Source: Stereum hirsutum FP-91666 SS1 (Eukaryota; Basidiomycota; Agaricomycetes; Russulales; Stereaceae). Taken from it: a stretch of 64,000 nucleotides of DNA. Position 1 is the first letter of the stretch. Each line of letters starts with the position of its first letter. The translations under genes and the position numbers were made by a program. Under the pieces are notes generated by a model. It made no database searches and was not told the origin of the DNA. It saw only the letters and a list, made by a program, of their open reading frames with translations. Shown one piece after another: positions 11,257 to 22,646 of the stretch. The stretch covers positions 403,711 through 467,710 of the forward strand of contig NW_006763143.1 of the NCBI RefSeq assembly GCF_000264905.1, written 5' to 3'.

Positions 11257-13230
11257 CTAAACATTCCCTTCCCCCTTCTCCAGGTCTCCTTCCCGCCCAG
11301 AAATCTCCTCTCTCAACGTTTCTCTATCGGCCTCGTCTGGTTGCTCCTCTGGATCCTTTTCCGCTTGTATATCCCTCAGGAACCTCTCCGCCTCTGCCGC
11401 ATACTTGCACCTCTTCCTAATTTCCGACCCATACCTATAAAACAGAAACGGGAAGGGCACGCACGCCAATGCCAGAAACGCCGGGACAGTGCTCGCCCAA
11501 TGGATCCCCAGATTCTCGAACATATAGGTCGTGAATAGTGGGAATGCAGCACCAAAGAGGGACCGAAGGACGGAATTGGCGGCGAGAACGGAAGCGGCAT
11601 ATATGACATAGGAGTCGATGAGGTAGTTGAAGACAGAGAGGAACACGAGGACCATGCCGAAACCGAAGGGAGCGGTGGCGATAACGGAGACAATCCAGTG
11701 GATGGATGGAGAATTTGTCCATGCGAACCAGAATAGACCGATGGGGAGGGCAAGGCAAGAGACCATGGCCGGGTGAAGGCGTTGTTCCGGAGGCGCCTTG
11801 CCACCAGCTTTGATAGCAGCACGAACGTAACGTTTGTTTTCGTAGAAGATACTGCGTAGAATGTGAAAGGATGAGATGAAGTTTCGTGGAGATATATAAA
11901 GGGGCGACGCACACGTAGAGGATGCCAGACATCATGCCCATAACGACGCCGATAAAGGGAAGGGCACCGATGCCTTGCGACCATCCGCGCTCCTCTTGAT
12001 ATACAATCGGAAAGGCTCCGAAGCACAAGTATAGTGTTCCATAAACTGAAGTCATTTTATATTCGTTAGCGGGAGGTAGTCGATGAAGGCCTTTATCGTA
12101 GTGAAACTTACTGATGGCCATATACAACGAAAGCAAAAATACAATTGGCTCTCTGATCAACAGCTTCCAAGGCCTACTCAAAGCGATACTCATCGTCCGA
12201 CTGAAAGTCTGCTTTCCCCTATCATAATCTAACTGACTGAGGTACACCTTTCCGGTGATCTCGCTCAGTTTGGCGGCTCGGCGACGTAGTAGGACGGGGG
12301 CGTAGGTCTCAGGGATTATGAGTGATCCTGCGATCCAAAGGACGCCAGTGAAGATGGTCATGAGACCTTCAACCCAGCGCCAGCCTTCGGTCTCACCAAG
12401 GAAGCCGCCTACGATGGGGCCGATGGCGGGACCGAGAAAAGGGGCAGATGAGAAGATTGCCATTCCGAGGCCACGTTCGTTCGCGCTGAGAGTCTTAGAC
12501 TTAACAAGGCGCAAACAACAACACAAATAACATGATACGCACTCGAAAATGTCTGCAATGACACCGCCTGAGTTGGTGAGAGGACTCGAACCAATCGCGC
12601 CCGCAAAGAACCGGAGTACGAGGAGAGTCTGGATATTCTGCGCTCCAGCTGCACCTAGAAGATAGAACGACTTTTGAGCACCGCGTACTAGACGACAACA
12701 GACATCCAATTGAACATACCAGCATTGAACGCTGTCAAACCAGCAAATGTCACGAAGTACAAAATTTGCCTCCCGTAAAGCTCACTCAGCGGGCCCCAAA
12801 GCAACGGTCCAATCGCAAAGCCCAATACGAACAAAGAGACACCCAATGTGATCAACTCCGTCCCAACCCCGAATGCCTCCATCATCTCCGTGATCCCACC
12901 AGTGAACGCACTCGAGGCAAACGTTACTGCTAAAGTCGCGACGGCACATGTCACTGTGACGAGCCATTTCTTCCACTTCTTCCATGTTTTTGGGTTTCGT
13001 GGATCGTGTGGGATGAATTCGATGCGGTAGGGATCTTCGGGCGTTCCGGATCCCGGGTAGGAGTGGTGAAGGACCTTGTCAGTGATAAGAGATTGGGAGA
13101 AGACGATTCGCAGATGTGAGATGTTGTTGTATGGCGCGTGCATGAATGAAATATCTGGCGAGGACTTGGAGCGAGGATCAGGACCTGCATAAGTGTGCTG
13201 TGAGGGTATTGACGGAGGTGGGCCCCCCAT
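11257..13230 (-). CDS. MFS transporter, DHA1 (polyamine/drug) type, complete paralogue
   Basis: Five exons (13230-12720, 12654-12543, 12485-12112, 12045-11913, 11851-11257) join to 574 residues, normal for DHA1 transporters with an extended cytoplasmic N-terminus. The start at 13230 ([13 protein letters not shown]) was chosen because it aligns with the start of the paralogue at 1810. A longer in-frame ATG at 13332 adds residues with no counterpart. Twelve hydrophobic segments are visible. Signatures are [11 protein letters not shown] before segment 1, [15 protein letters not shown] in the 2-3 loop, and [19 protein letters not shown] after segment 5. The C-terminal tail is acidic ([20 protein letters not shown]). 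It acts at the plasma or vacuolar membrane. The paralogues lie on the same strand ~9.4 kb apart with OMT and MCCA between them. Confidence 0.92.
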
Positions 13231-15118
13231 TACGGCCAAGGATATCCTTAAAATTAATTTACGGATGGCGGGAGCGTCCCAAGAGAGGAGAACGACGCAA
13301 GAAGGCAACAGATGCGAAGGAAGGAACGACACACGACCTCAAGGAAGCACTGTGGGTCGCCTTATAACTAGCAGCAGCCCACCGGCAGTGATGTGGCGCA
13401 ATGACAGGACACGCGCAGTGTATCCACACCAAGATGGTGTACGCGGTCAGCCACTGAGCGTCGTCTATATACCGATAAGGATCGCTATTTAGACAGGCAG
13501 CACAGGGTGATAGATTGTCAAGTACGTAACTTGCCTACGGGATATTTGGGGCTGACTATGCAAAGTCGTCGATGGTCAAGCGGGAGATTTTCAACAGATT
13601 ATCCCTTGACTCGTAGAAATCCCCTGATCTGGTCAAGTCCTTCAGGTTGAAGGCTGCTCTGGCACTAACATTGTAGTTACCGGACTGTGCAGATCTGCCC
13701 TGGTCCAGCAGTTCAAGAACGCCGTGAAATTCCTAGGATACGACTTGCAAAAAGTCAAGCATCAAAGACGTCTGGCGGCCTCACTTCAGAGAAAAGTTTC
13801 GGCTTAGACGGTAGAAATGGATAGGCCCACGGATACGGTTATGAATCGGAGTCGCTGCCCGAGGTACTTATTAACTATGGGAGGCGATAACATTGAATGT
13901 CAATCGCAGGGCTTGCGTGACAGAGGAGGCAGTCGGATGAGCATAGATAGAGTGTTATGGAGGTATGATGGCCAGCCACGGAGAATTTCATTCAAGCCCA
14001 GACTCCAAATCGGATCGCATTATTTCCGGGTTGGTCGGTGATTACATCATACAGCTTCCTACTCCCGCCACACAGTGGCACACGTCGAACATCTTGTTTT
14101 GCAAGTCCAATGTGGCGAACATATCCGCAGTTGCCCCGAATCTCCCTGAAAAATACTCCTGATCGTATTGTGATACTTATTCTTAAAAGCTACTGTTACA
14201 GTATCGCGCACCGCACCCGTTCTCTAGTTGGCCCACCTTCAAATTAGATGGCCCACTCAGACCTTCACTCCAGTCGTTCTTCTCTGGCCGGCTAACTACC
14301 CAGACGGTTGAATATAGCCCGACCCACACACAGGTAGTGTAAACCCCTTCGGGGTCCACATACGTGCCGCATCTAGCGCTTCATTTCGTGTGGAGGGCAC
14401 CTACGAAGTTCGACATCGCTTGTGTTCTCCCATGGAAGAGTTCTGGCAGGGTGATAGCGGCCGCTTCTCTCGACTTACCGTCTGCCCAGTGCCGCCTCCC
14501 AGTGCCACCCTGTATTCCACGATCGCACTCGATTTCTGATCTTGCTTCTAGGATCTCTTGCTGATCTGTTGACAAATAATGTCACGAAAAGGAATGGTGA
14601 GGGCACAGAGTACGTGCTCGTTCCGAAGGGAAGGGTGAAAAATGCGTCGAAGGACGATGTGCGATGCAGACAGGTGAATGTGGCGGGGCACTCTTTGGTA
14701 CAGACCCTGCCTTCCACATTTGATACTCGGAAAGACCCCAAAGAAGGGCAAGGTAGGATTCACAATGAAACCTGGGAGAATAGCTCACAGGAATAGCCTA
14801 GGGTTCCGTGGTCGAGGGACCTGTGGATGCAACGGTCTACTGAGGTCGGACGAACCGTAATATGAAGAGAAAATGTTTAAAAAAATGAGACGAAGAAAAG
14901 TGTCGGCTTAGGAGCAGTGAGTGGATGAGCAGAACATGGACAGCACTGGCTCGGGACCTGAAGACTGCCAGCGACTATGCGCTGGGAGATAAGGTGCGAT
15001 GTCGAGTTGCATATGTATACTAGATGGTCTACATAGATGATTTTACATGAGCTCTCAAGTGGAAAAGCGGGTGAACATGAAACTGCACAACGAACCCCGC
15101 GTAGAGTAGTAATTGTCG
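13231..15118. other. Intergenic, no gene supported
   Basis: About 1.9 kb between the MFS start and the 3' end of the HscB gene. Several open frames of 60-90 codons exist, but none has a recognisable domain, a signal peptide or a splice-supported extension. Confidence 0.4.
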
Positions 15119-16048
15119 TCAATGCATACTATTGCTAGTATTAGGCCACTCCCTGGCCGCGTCCTCTATGGTTTGCAAGTATTTGAGCCTCACAGCAGCC
15201 TCCCTTGTCAAGGCCCAGTTCTTTTGGTGAACAGCGTCCTCTATCTCTTGCAATACAGCTTCGATCTTGACTGTACGTATGAACCATCAGCCACACAGTA
15301 ATAATCGGAAGGCTGGAGGAGATGTAAGACGACAGATTGCAGACATACGCTTATTCGTATCCCTGATCTCTGTCATCTGCTCTTCGTCTGTAGCGTCCTC
15401 TATCTCTTCTCTCGCCTCCATGACCTCCATGATAAATTGCTTGTCGTCTAATTTATCCGTTTCCTCGAGGACTTCGACACCCTCTTGACCAAGGATATAT
15501 TGCACGCGGGACACAGGGTTCAAGAGGACTTGATAGGCCGTGTTCACAACGGACGACAGATATCGGGCCTTGTCCGCCTTTTCCTATTGATTTCGTCCGC
15601 GGTAAGCTACTTCGTGTTACGAAGGCGGGAGATTTGAAGAAATGGAACGTACCTCCCCTCGCGAAGCCCAAACGTCTGGATGAATAAACCTCTGTACCTG
15701 CCTGAACTTCTGCTGTAGTTCCTTCGCGTCAATCAAAAAGGGGTTCGAATTTGGGTCTGTGTCCAGACCTAGAATTTCGTAGTATGAAACGTCTGGGAAT
15801 TTGGACTCGATGTGAAAACACTTTGGGCATGCCGGTAGAGGCGTTGGAAGAGGGTTTCCGCAGGATATACACGCGCTCTTGCGTGGATTGGGTTTAACGG
15901 AATAAGCCCGTAAGGCGTGTGGTGATGTTGGTGAGGGTCGTGAGCGGTCAAGAAACAAGCCTGAGTGAGGTGGCGGATGGTAGTGCGGTAGAAGAGATGT
16001 GTGCCGGTGACAGAGAAGAGTCCGTAATGCTGGTCTGCAGCGATACAT
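15119..16048 (-). CDS. JAC1: Mitochondrial Fe-S cluster co-chaperone HscB/Jac1 (J-protein)
   Basis: Three exons (16048-15653, 15583-15349, 15270-15119) give 260 residues. The first ~50 residues are basic and hydroxylated, a likely mitochondrial presequence. A CxxC..CxxC pair (C60, C63, C74, C77) follows, matching the zinc-knuckle found in animal HSCB and many basidiomycete forms but absent from yeast Jac1. The J domain starts around SYYEILGLD and carries the essential HPD at 123-125. The C-terminal three-helix domain, which binds the scaffold IscU/Isu1, has the usual LEETDKLDDKQFIMEVME segment. The protein recruits the scaffold to the mitochondrial Hsp70 and stimulates its ATPase during Fe-S cluster transfer. 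It is divergent from the next gene, with starts only 330 bases apart. Confidence 0.92.
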
Positions 16049-16377
16049 GGGGGTTAACTCTTTCGTTAAGAGACAGGTACAGTCCAGTCAAAATGAGACT
16101 TTATTATGAAGTCAAAGAGTCTTGTTGTGGACGAGAATAAGTTAGAAGCGAAGTCTTACGGAGGAATATTCATCAGAATAAGATGGATATTTCCGGCAAG
16201 AGTTGACGTCACTGTTCGAACTTCCGTGTATACACGTCGGCACGCCACAGTGGCCCTCTTCCGTTCTATGCCTCTACCACCATCACAGCTGCCACCACAC
16301 TCTTTTTAGCCTCCTTCTTTCTCGATAATTTTCTCATTTCTAACCATCTCTCGGGCTATACCACATATTAACATTGA
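16049..16377. promoter_or_regulatory. Shared bidirectional promoter region
   Basis: The start codons of JAC1 (-) and the DysF gene (+) lie 329 bases apart, so both promoters must sit here. No canonical TATA box is obvious. Confidence 0.45.
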
Positions 16378-18343
16378 ATGCCAACGTCCCATGCGGCATC
16401 TTCACAGGACCATGCTATGGATCAATACCTCTCTGTCCCCTCCCCCATACCACATGCGGACGACCCATCAGCTGCAGACGCCGCCCGGCTTCGTCTGCGA
16501 CCGAAGAAAAGTATCCTCTCGTTGATTTCGATGCCAAGTTTGAGGAGATCTAGTAGGCGGCTCAGCAAGGCTTCGACTGCGTCCCTAGGCGCGAACTCGG
16601 ATGCGGAAGGCAGTTGGGCGGGGAGAGGAATAGGAAGGGGGAGGGGGAGGGCTGATGAGGTGGTAGAGCGCTCTATAGGAAGAAGTGACGTCGATGGCGC
16701 TAGCGTGGTGACAGACTTGGTCAAACTGGACGACGGCTTGGCCAGGGGGCACGATAACTCGTACTTGGACGATGAGACGAAGGACGTGTATCGGTGGGCT
16801 ATGGTCTACGAGAACCAACGCGGGTGAGTATTCCACCTTTTCCAAGCCGTATATTTACAGTATACTTTCTGGACGATTAGTTGCGTCAGCCAATGTGGCT
16901 TCCTTTGTCCATCTGAATCTTCTCGGGAGCTATGAAATTAACACGTCCAATGATCATCGGCCCGATGAGTTATCACAAAATCTGCCTCTTGGACGGATAG
17001 TGTGGTATATCGCTATGCGGATCCGACTGTTTGCTAGCTTAGAGCTCTCAAATATACTCTCTATATATAGCTCTAAACCTTGATATGTGCAGCTAGGCGT
17101 TTCCATGTCAGGAACCCGCCTCCATTTGTTCTTCAGAACCCTCTGCGTACCCTGTGTCATGGTTATTATGGATCGCTAACAACACATATTTCCTCGCTCA
17201 CAGAATGACACTATTCTCAACAGCATACTACTCCCATGCTTCCCTCCTCCCCACCGATCCACCAGCCTACACCCTCCCCTCCGCCACAGCCTCCCGTACC
17301 TCCCCTCGAAAAACACAACCACTCATCAAACACCTCGAATCCTACCCCCTCCCCGACGGAACGTGGCGTTGGGTCTCCACTGCATGGATGATCGACATGC
17401 GTGACGGTGGCTCTGTACAACACGACGGTTTCGAATATAATTGGTTTTTTAGGAGGGGAAAGTGGAGGGCTGAAGTGGGGAGATTGAGTAGCGGAGGGTT
17501 GGTTAGGAGACGGAGGTGGGTAAGGTTGATGATGCGCCCTGGGCGGGCGAGAGAACCATGTCACGAGGGAGTGGAGCGTGCTGAGGAAGAGGAGAGGGAT
17601 ACGTTAGGAGTAGGGATGGGTGGAGAGCAGAGCAGAGTGAATATCAGTCCGAGTAGGGGTGGATCGTATCCTGCTTCTGTCATTGAGATGGATGTTGAGG
17701 AGGATCAGAGACTGATTCGGGAGGTGTGGCAAGGGGATGCGGGTGATTGGGAGAGATTGAGGAACCTGATGAGGGGGCTGGGAACGGATGGGAAGAAGTT
17801 GGAGGTGTGGAGGGATTGGTTAGGCGTTGAGGCTGAGGCTATTCCAGAACAAGAGACGACAAACGGTGATGTGAAGAGGGGGAAACAGAGACAGAAACAA
17901 TGGACTGAGGACTCGCAGGTTTTACCTTCGGAGAAGACGAAGGCTGCGATGGATGCAAAAGGTTCAATCGCTGAGGGTCGGCCATCAATTCGGGATGTGG
18001 TTAAGGTGGTGCGAGAGAATGTGCGTGTTATTCCTCTCCTTTGAACTATTTATTTACATTTTCTGGCTTACGTTCCCGAAACCTCCAGGCCGAAGACATC
18101 TTAGAGTCGTTCATCTTCCCTGACTCAAGAGCACATTTCATCCGCATTCTGGCACGCGCGAATATACTTCCGGAGCTCATGAGTGGTCTGCCTCCAGATT
18201 ACAAGACTACCGCGAGTGCCGTCGACTTTTGGAGCTACCTGGACGTGGAGGGCATGAAAGAGGTAGAAGAGCGGGTGCAGAAGACTTCTGATGTAGATTC
18301 TGCAGCAGAGGACGAGGACGAGACTGCACAGGATTCGAGTTAG
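16378..18343 (+). CDS. Peroxin/DysF (ferlin-type) domain protein
   Basis: Three exons (16378-16823, 17204-18020, 18089-18343) join to 505 residues. After a Ser/Arg-rich, probably disordered N-terminus comes YENQRGMTLFSTAYYS (the first intron splits the Gly codon). A DysF module follows at about residues 200-270: WRWVSTAWMIDM, then DGFEYNWFFRRGKWRAEVG and the Arg/Trp-rich strand VRRRRWVRLMMRPG. DysF domains occur in dysferlin, TECPR1 and the yeast peroxins Pex30-32, which act at ER-peroxisome contacts. This protein has no obvious reticulon-like membrane segment, so it is closer to soluble basidiomycete peroxin/ferlin-domain proteins than to Pex30. The tail is acidic. The 380-nt first intron is long for this window. 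Role in peroxisome or membrane biology is inference. Confidence 0.8.
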
Positions 18344-19919
18344 AATTCAAGGTCTAATCGAATGGTACACGAGGTTTGTTTTATAGTGCTCGCTTGTTGG
18401 GGCAAGGTCACTGGCCCATCTGCTCTGCCAGTCACCAAAATGCTCAATCTTTTCGTTCCCCATTTTTGCTTGAATTTTTCCGGTGCTGCTTATATTACCT
18501 CACCCCCTTCCCATCATCCTTCTTCTTTCCATGATATCCTCCTTATGGACGATTGGCATTGGACAGCCACGATCATCGCATCGCACATGTACCATACACT
18601 ACATACCCAGCATGAACACTCACAAACCTGGATCACTAATTGTAATATACACAGCTGGATATTATTTCTCAAACAACCCGAGTCGCAGTTCGGGGATGAA
18701 CGCGTTCTCTAACTAGAACAGGTTTTATACGCTTATAACTTGCTGGTACAATGGCGGATTTATTACTTGTCAATTGGAATTCGTTTCTGCCAGTATGCCG
18801 CGCGAAACTTCTTATTTGTGTTGCCGCTCTTGAGCAAAAAATATCATGTGCATTCTCTCCTGTGCACACCAGCAAGCGCGTCCAAGGGATACAGACTCGG
18901 ACGCCGCTACTACGACGACTCGCCTTTAGATATGCCCAAATACCTCCTGTCTCAGACATGCAACTTGTGTGATGATCACGTTAGAGCGCCCGCGACAATG
19001 AGAAAATGGGAGCAGAAAGAGCTTCAGAACCGTATTATGATGCGTCCAGCATGAAAATCGAAGTCGATACCTCTACGGTACACGTTCCGACGCGGAAGAT
19101 GTCAGGAAGTAGAGTATCAAACACAGCCACGGAAGCTTTGTGGCGTTCTCAGAGATCAATCCATCAGCTCGCCTATCGGGGCGCTGCAAAGCGCCGGCCA
19201 CAGTCGCTCTTTCGGAGGCCGCAAAGACGACAGCTCATCCTCCGCTTGACATAAGTACACATTAAATCTTCGTTGAACCCGTGCATATACCACCGTGTCA
19301 TGATGTACGATATCGTCGAGGATTGACACCGTAAAATCTTCAGGCTGCTCAACGCGTTATGGACGCGGAGGACGACATATCGTTGAGTCCTCCCTCGCGA
19401 ATATGTATAAAGAAATCAACCCATGACGCCCTTATATAGAATTGAGCAGGAATAGAACAAGTAGCTAGGAGCACTGACCTCTAAATATCGCGAGCGCGAT
19501 GCAACGGACAGATCTATGGCACAGCTGACCGTGACGATCTGCCATTGAAACTTGGAGACCCCAGAGTCGAAATGGAAGCCCCGCTAACCACAAGCGCATT
19601 CAATACAATATTAGACGGTGAACCAAGCTCATAAGGCGAGCCTGAGTTGCAAGGAAACTTCACAGCAGCGACTACCACTCGCGGCGGGGAGGAAAGAAAA
19701 CACGGCCAGGCGCCAAAGCAGCGACTCTCACGTCTGCCCGCCTTCACGGGATAATCCGATTCGGGGATGATCGGGATCCACTTGGTTCGGTGACGGTGGC
19801 GACTGGTGCAAGGCTGGTGGGCGACTGCCTCATCTCTGGGAAGAATAGCGTAACGGTTGTATCACTCATATATGTAGGTCGAGTTCGCACTGGAGAAGCA
19901 CAGACCTCTTCCGCTTTAA
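18344..19919. other. Intergenic, no gene supported
   Basis: About 1.6 kb. Only short open frames without recognisable features are present. It includes the promoter of the following membrane-protein gene. Confidence 0.4.
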
Positions 19920-21579
19920 ATGGCACCCAAGATCACACTCGCCGCTGCTGAGCTCGTAGGCACAATGATCGAAACTCTGATCCTTGGTACGCTCGGAGCC
20001 TTTTCCATTATCTTGATGAACTGATCATTTATGTGCTTACACTCTGGCAGGGCCTTACCTTCTAGTCTTCTTGACCAATGGCTACTTTACGATTCGTCGC
20101 ACAGATCCTCAACGTCCACGAACCTTTGCTACGACACTGAGAACCAGCCTTGATCCGGTGTGTATTGCTTCCGCAGTTATCTTCATTTGCATTATATCCG
20201 TGAGTAGAAGTTTAGAACCGGTATCTGGCTTACTCAGTCGCTCACGCTACTCTGTTGTTGAGCATTGGGTTCTGAATATCACGAGAATGTTCGACGCGTT
20301 TGTGCACGGTCAGGATGGTAGTCCGGATGCATTCTACAGAAACACCTCGGACGGAAAGTACGTGGCAAAGAGTGCTCTGTACGGTCTCGAGGTTATATGT
20401 GCCGACTTCATCTTGGTGCGTTATTCATCCTGTCCAACAGTGAACAATCCATTTTCCACTCATTTAGCTCACTTTGAAAGATATATCGGTTATATGTCGT
20501 GTGGAGTCATTCGTGGAAGATATGCGCACTCCCAGTCATCGCCACTCTAACGACATTAGGTGAGGTGGGCACTATGGTCAAAAAAGTGTTCCGAGCTCAC
20601 GATTTGTCGACAAAGGCATGGGAGTGGCGATAACGTATCTGTTTAGTGCGGGAACCGTGGCAGGCAACCCGTTTGCGTCCATACTCAAGCCTCTTATCAC
20701 AGGTTTCTTCTCCACTACACTGCTGTAAGTGATTGCCTCTATTTATTTTTCCCTACGCCAATGTCAGTGTGAATGGCCACGCCGATTTGTTCAGAGTCAA
20801 CCTGTATTCATGCTGTACGTGCACACTGCTCTCAACTACGCCACAAACTGACCGTAAAAGTGATGCTCAAAGGCCTCATAGCATACAGGCTTTGGAAAAG
20901 TTACGCATCCGTCAGACAGTTTGATCTTGACCACCCCTCCTCGGTTCCCGTAAATCAGATTCTTCCCTTTTGCCAGCTCAGCGTAGAAATTAACGATTTT
21001 CTTATCAGAGAATCCTGCAAATTATCATTGAGAGCGCCGCAATATATACGTGCGTTGTCTGTGCATCTTGACTCCTGCCGCCACTGACATATGAAGCTCA
21101 ATCAACTGGTTTACAAAGAGTGTGCACCTTGTTCACTTTGATTGCTTACCTCTGGGGTTCCAATATCCAAGCCTCTGCCCTCAACTTGGTCCGTCCCTCT
21201 CATTCGCCATCCAAGTCGTGGATTAACTGAACCAACCGCTCGTAAATTTCACGGCCTCCTTACCATTCCACACTAATGGAAGACAAGTCCTGTGATAGGC
21301 TTCGCCTTCTGTCTCATAACCGTACGCATCCGACTGCAAGATAGCACACATCTTCACTGCGCCGATTGTCCGAGTCATATCAACGAGCTGCCAGCAATGG
21401 AGTTCTCCAGAACACGCATACGTCATTCAGCACTCTCAATATCCTTCGCGGATGTCGTGAGCGAGTTTGGGGATACGTTCGACGAGGAGAGCTTGCCAAC
21501 ACCTAAGAGCAATCCGGGGGGTACACATCGAAGAGACGCTGCTAGCGAACAGGCTGATGAAATGGTGCCTAGGGCTTGA
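19920..21579 (+). CDS. Orphan seven-helix-like membrane protein (Agaricomycete family)
   Basis: Many small exons. The supported chain starts at the ATG at 19920 (MAPKITLAAAELVGTMIETL), then continues through GPYLLVFLTNGYF, HWVLNITRMFDAFVHG and VYRLYVVWSHSWK. A 50-nt intron near 20563-20615 leads to GMGVAITYLFSAG, followed by GLIAYRLWKSYASV, RILQIIIESAAIYT and PVIGFAFCLITVRIRLQ. This order (YRLYVVW, IAYRLW, IIESAAIY, GI.FCLITVR) is the hallmark of a large, functionally uncharacterised multi-spanning family common in mushroom genomes. The C-terminal tail is hydrophilic and Ser/acid-rich, ending at 21579. Exon borders in the middle (20725-21290) are only partly resolved, and a damaged exon there cannot be excluded. 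No ligand or partner is known. Confidence 0.7.
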
Positions 21580-22646
21580 ATATGCACGGAATTGGTTCTA
21601 AGTTATTTACTGTACAATAAATGGGAGGTTGTCGGTGTAACATTCAGGGTGCTATATACCGCGTGAAAAGGTGACATCTCATAGAGCCTTTGCGAGCACA
21701 TTTCCCAGCTAAAAACGTTAACTGGCCCAACTGGAGGACGAAGAAGACTGTGCTGTGGGCCACTGTGGCGTAGTATCCATCCGGAACAACCCGAACTTTC
21801 CGTGCCCTGCAGGTTCGTGGTTGATCTTACACATCGTCGATGCCGGGAACGAATAACAGTTGAAAGTTTATGGCACCAATAAACTCGGGGAAAAAATGAC
21901 ATAAATGAGATTGCCAAAAAGAAGGGAAAATAAGGAAAAAGGAGAGAATATTGCAACTAGGGGAGCCAAACGACGTGAGTGGAGGATATATAGATGGATG
22001 ATAGATAGACCTGAGAGAAGAGGAAAGAGTACACACGTCTCGCTCCGAATTCATACCTGAATACTGAGTCCGGAAAGATGCGTTTTGACGTAAATAGAGA
22101 GGAGAGAGAGATGGATGAGTTGAGAGAGAGAGAGAGAGAGATAATAAAAGGAAAGGAAAGGAAAGGAAAGAAGCGATGGGCGTAAAGAGAATAAAAGTCA
22201 ATGAGAGCAGGTAAGTTAGTTCGGTTTGAAGAGTTCATGCAGTTGAGAGATGATACATACGTATGCTAGGAAGAAGATGAGAAGATGTGAGTAAAGAGCG
22301 TAGAAAGAAGCTTCGTGAGTAAGTGAATGAATGCAGAGTAGGTGGAATTGAAAAAGGGAACGGTAGGACGATTGTCCACATAAGGTATGCCCCTCGTTAA
22401 CGGACCTGTATGTATGCGTTAATTTATGCATGCTCTAATGTGTCCATAGACGCGATGAGGGGATGGGATAGCGAATGATAACGCGAGGATAAAACTATGA
22501 CGGCGAACAAGTGTTCATTGGTAATGACAACGACGAGAACGCGGGACGGTATAGCGAGTTAGTCTGCTTTGAGATATAGGTGACATCCTAGGAATGGACG
22601 AAAAGAGGTAGCAAACAACGAAACCAGGACCAAAAAATACCAAAAA
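21580..22646. other. Convergent intergenic region with microsatellites
   Basis: About 1.07 kb between two converging genes. It contains purine-rich simple repeats (listed separately) and no supported gene. Confidence 0.4.
22122..22170. repeat. Microsatellites (GA)n and (GGAAA)n
   Basis: An uninterrupted GA run at 22122-22140 is followed within ten bases by about five copies of the pentamer ggaaa. All purines lie on the plus strand, so a triplex-forming or nucleosome-poor tract is possible. Confidence 0.85.

Noticed and set aside
2640..14440. Short resemblance between 2651-2690 and 14390-14430 (tggagggcacc...acg...ttgctt)
   Set aside because: Only about 40 bases with several mismatches, not extended on either side. 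Too weak to call a repeat family.
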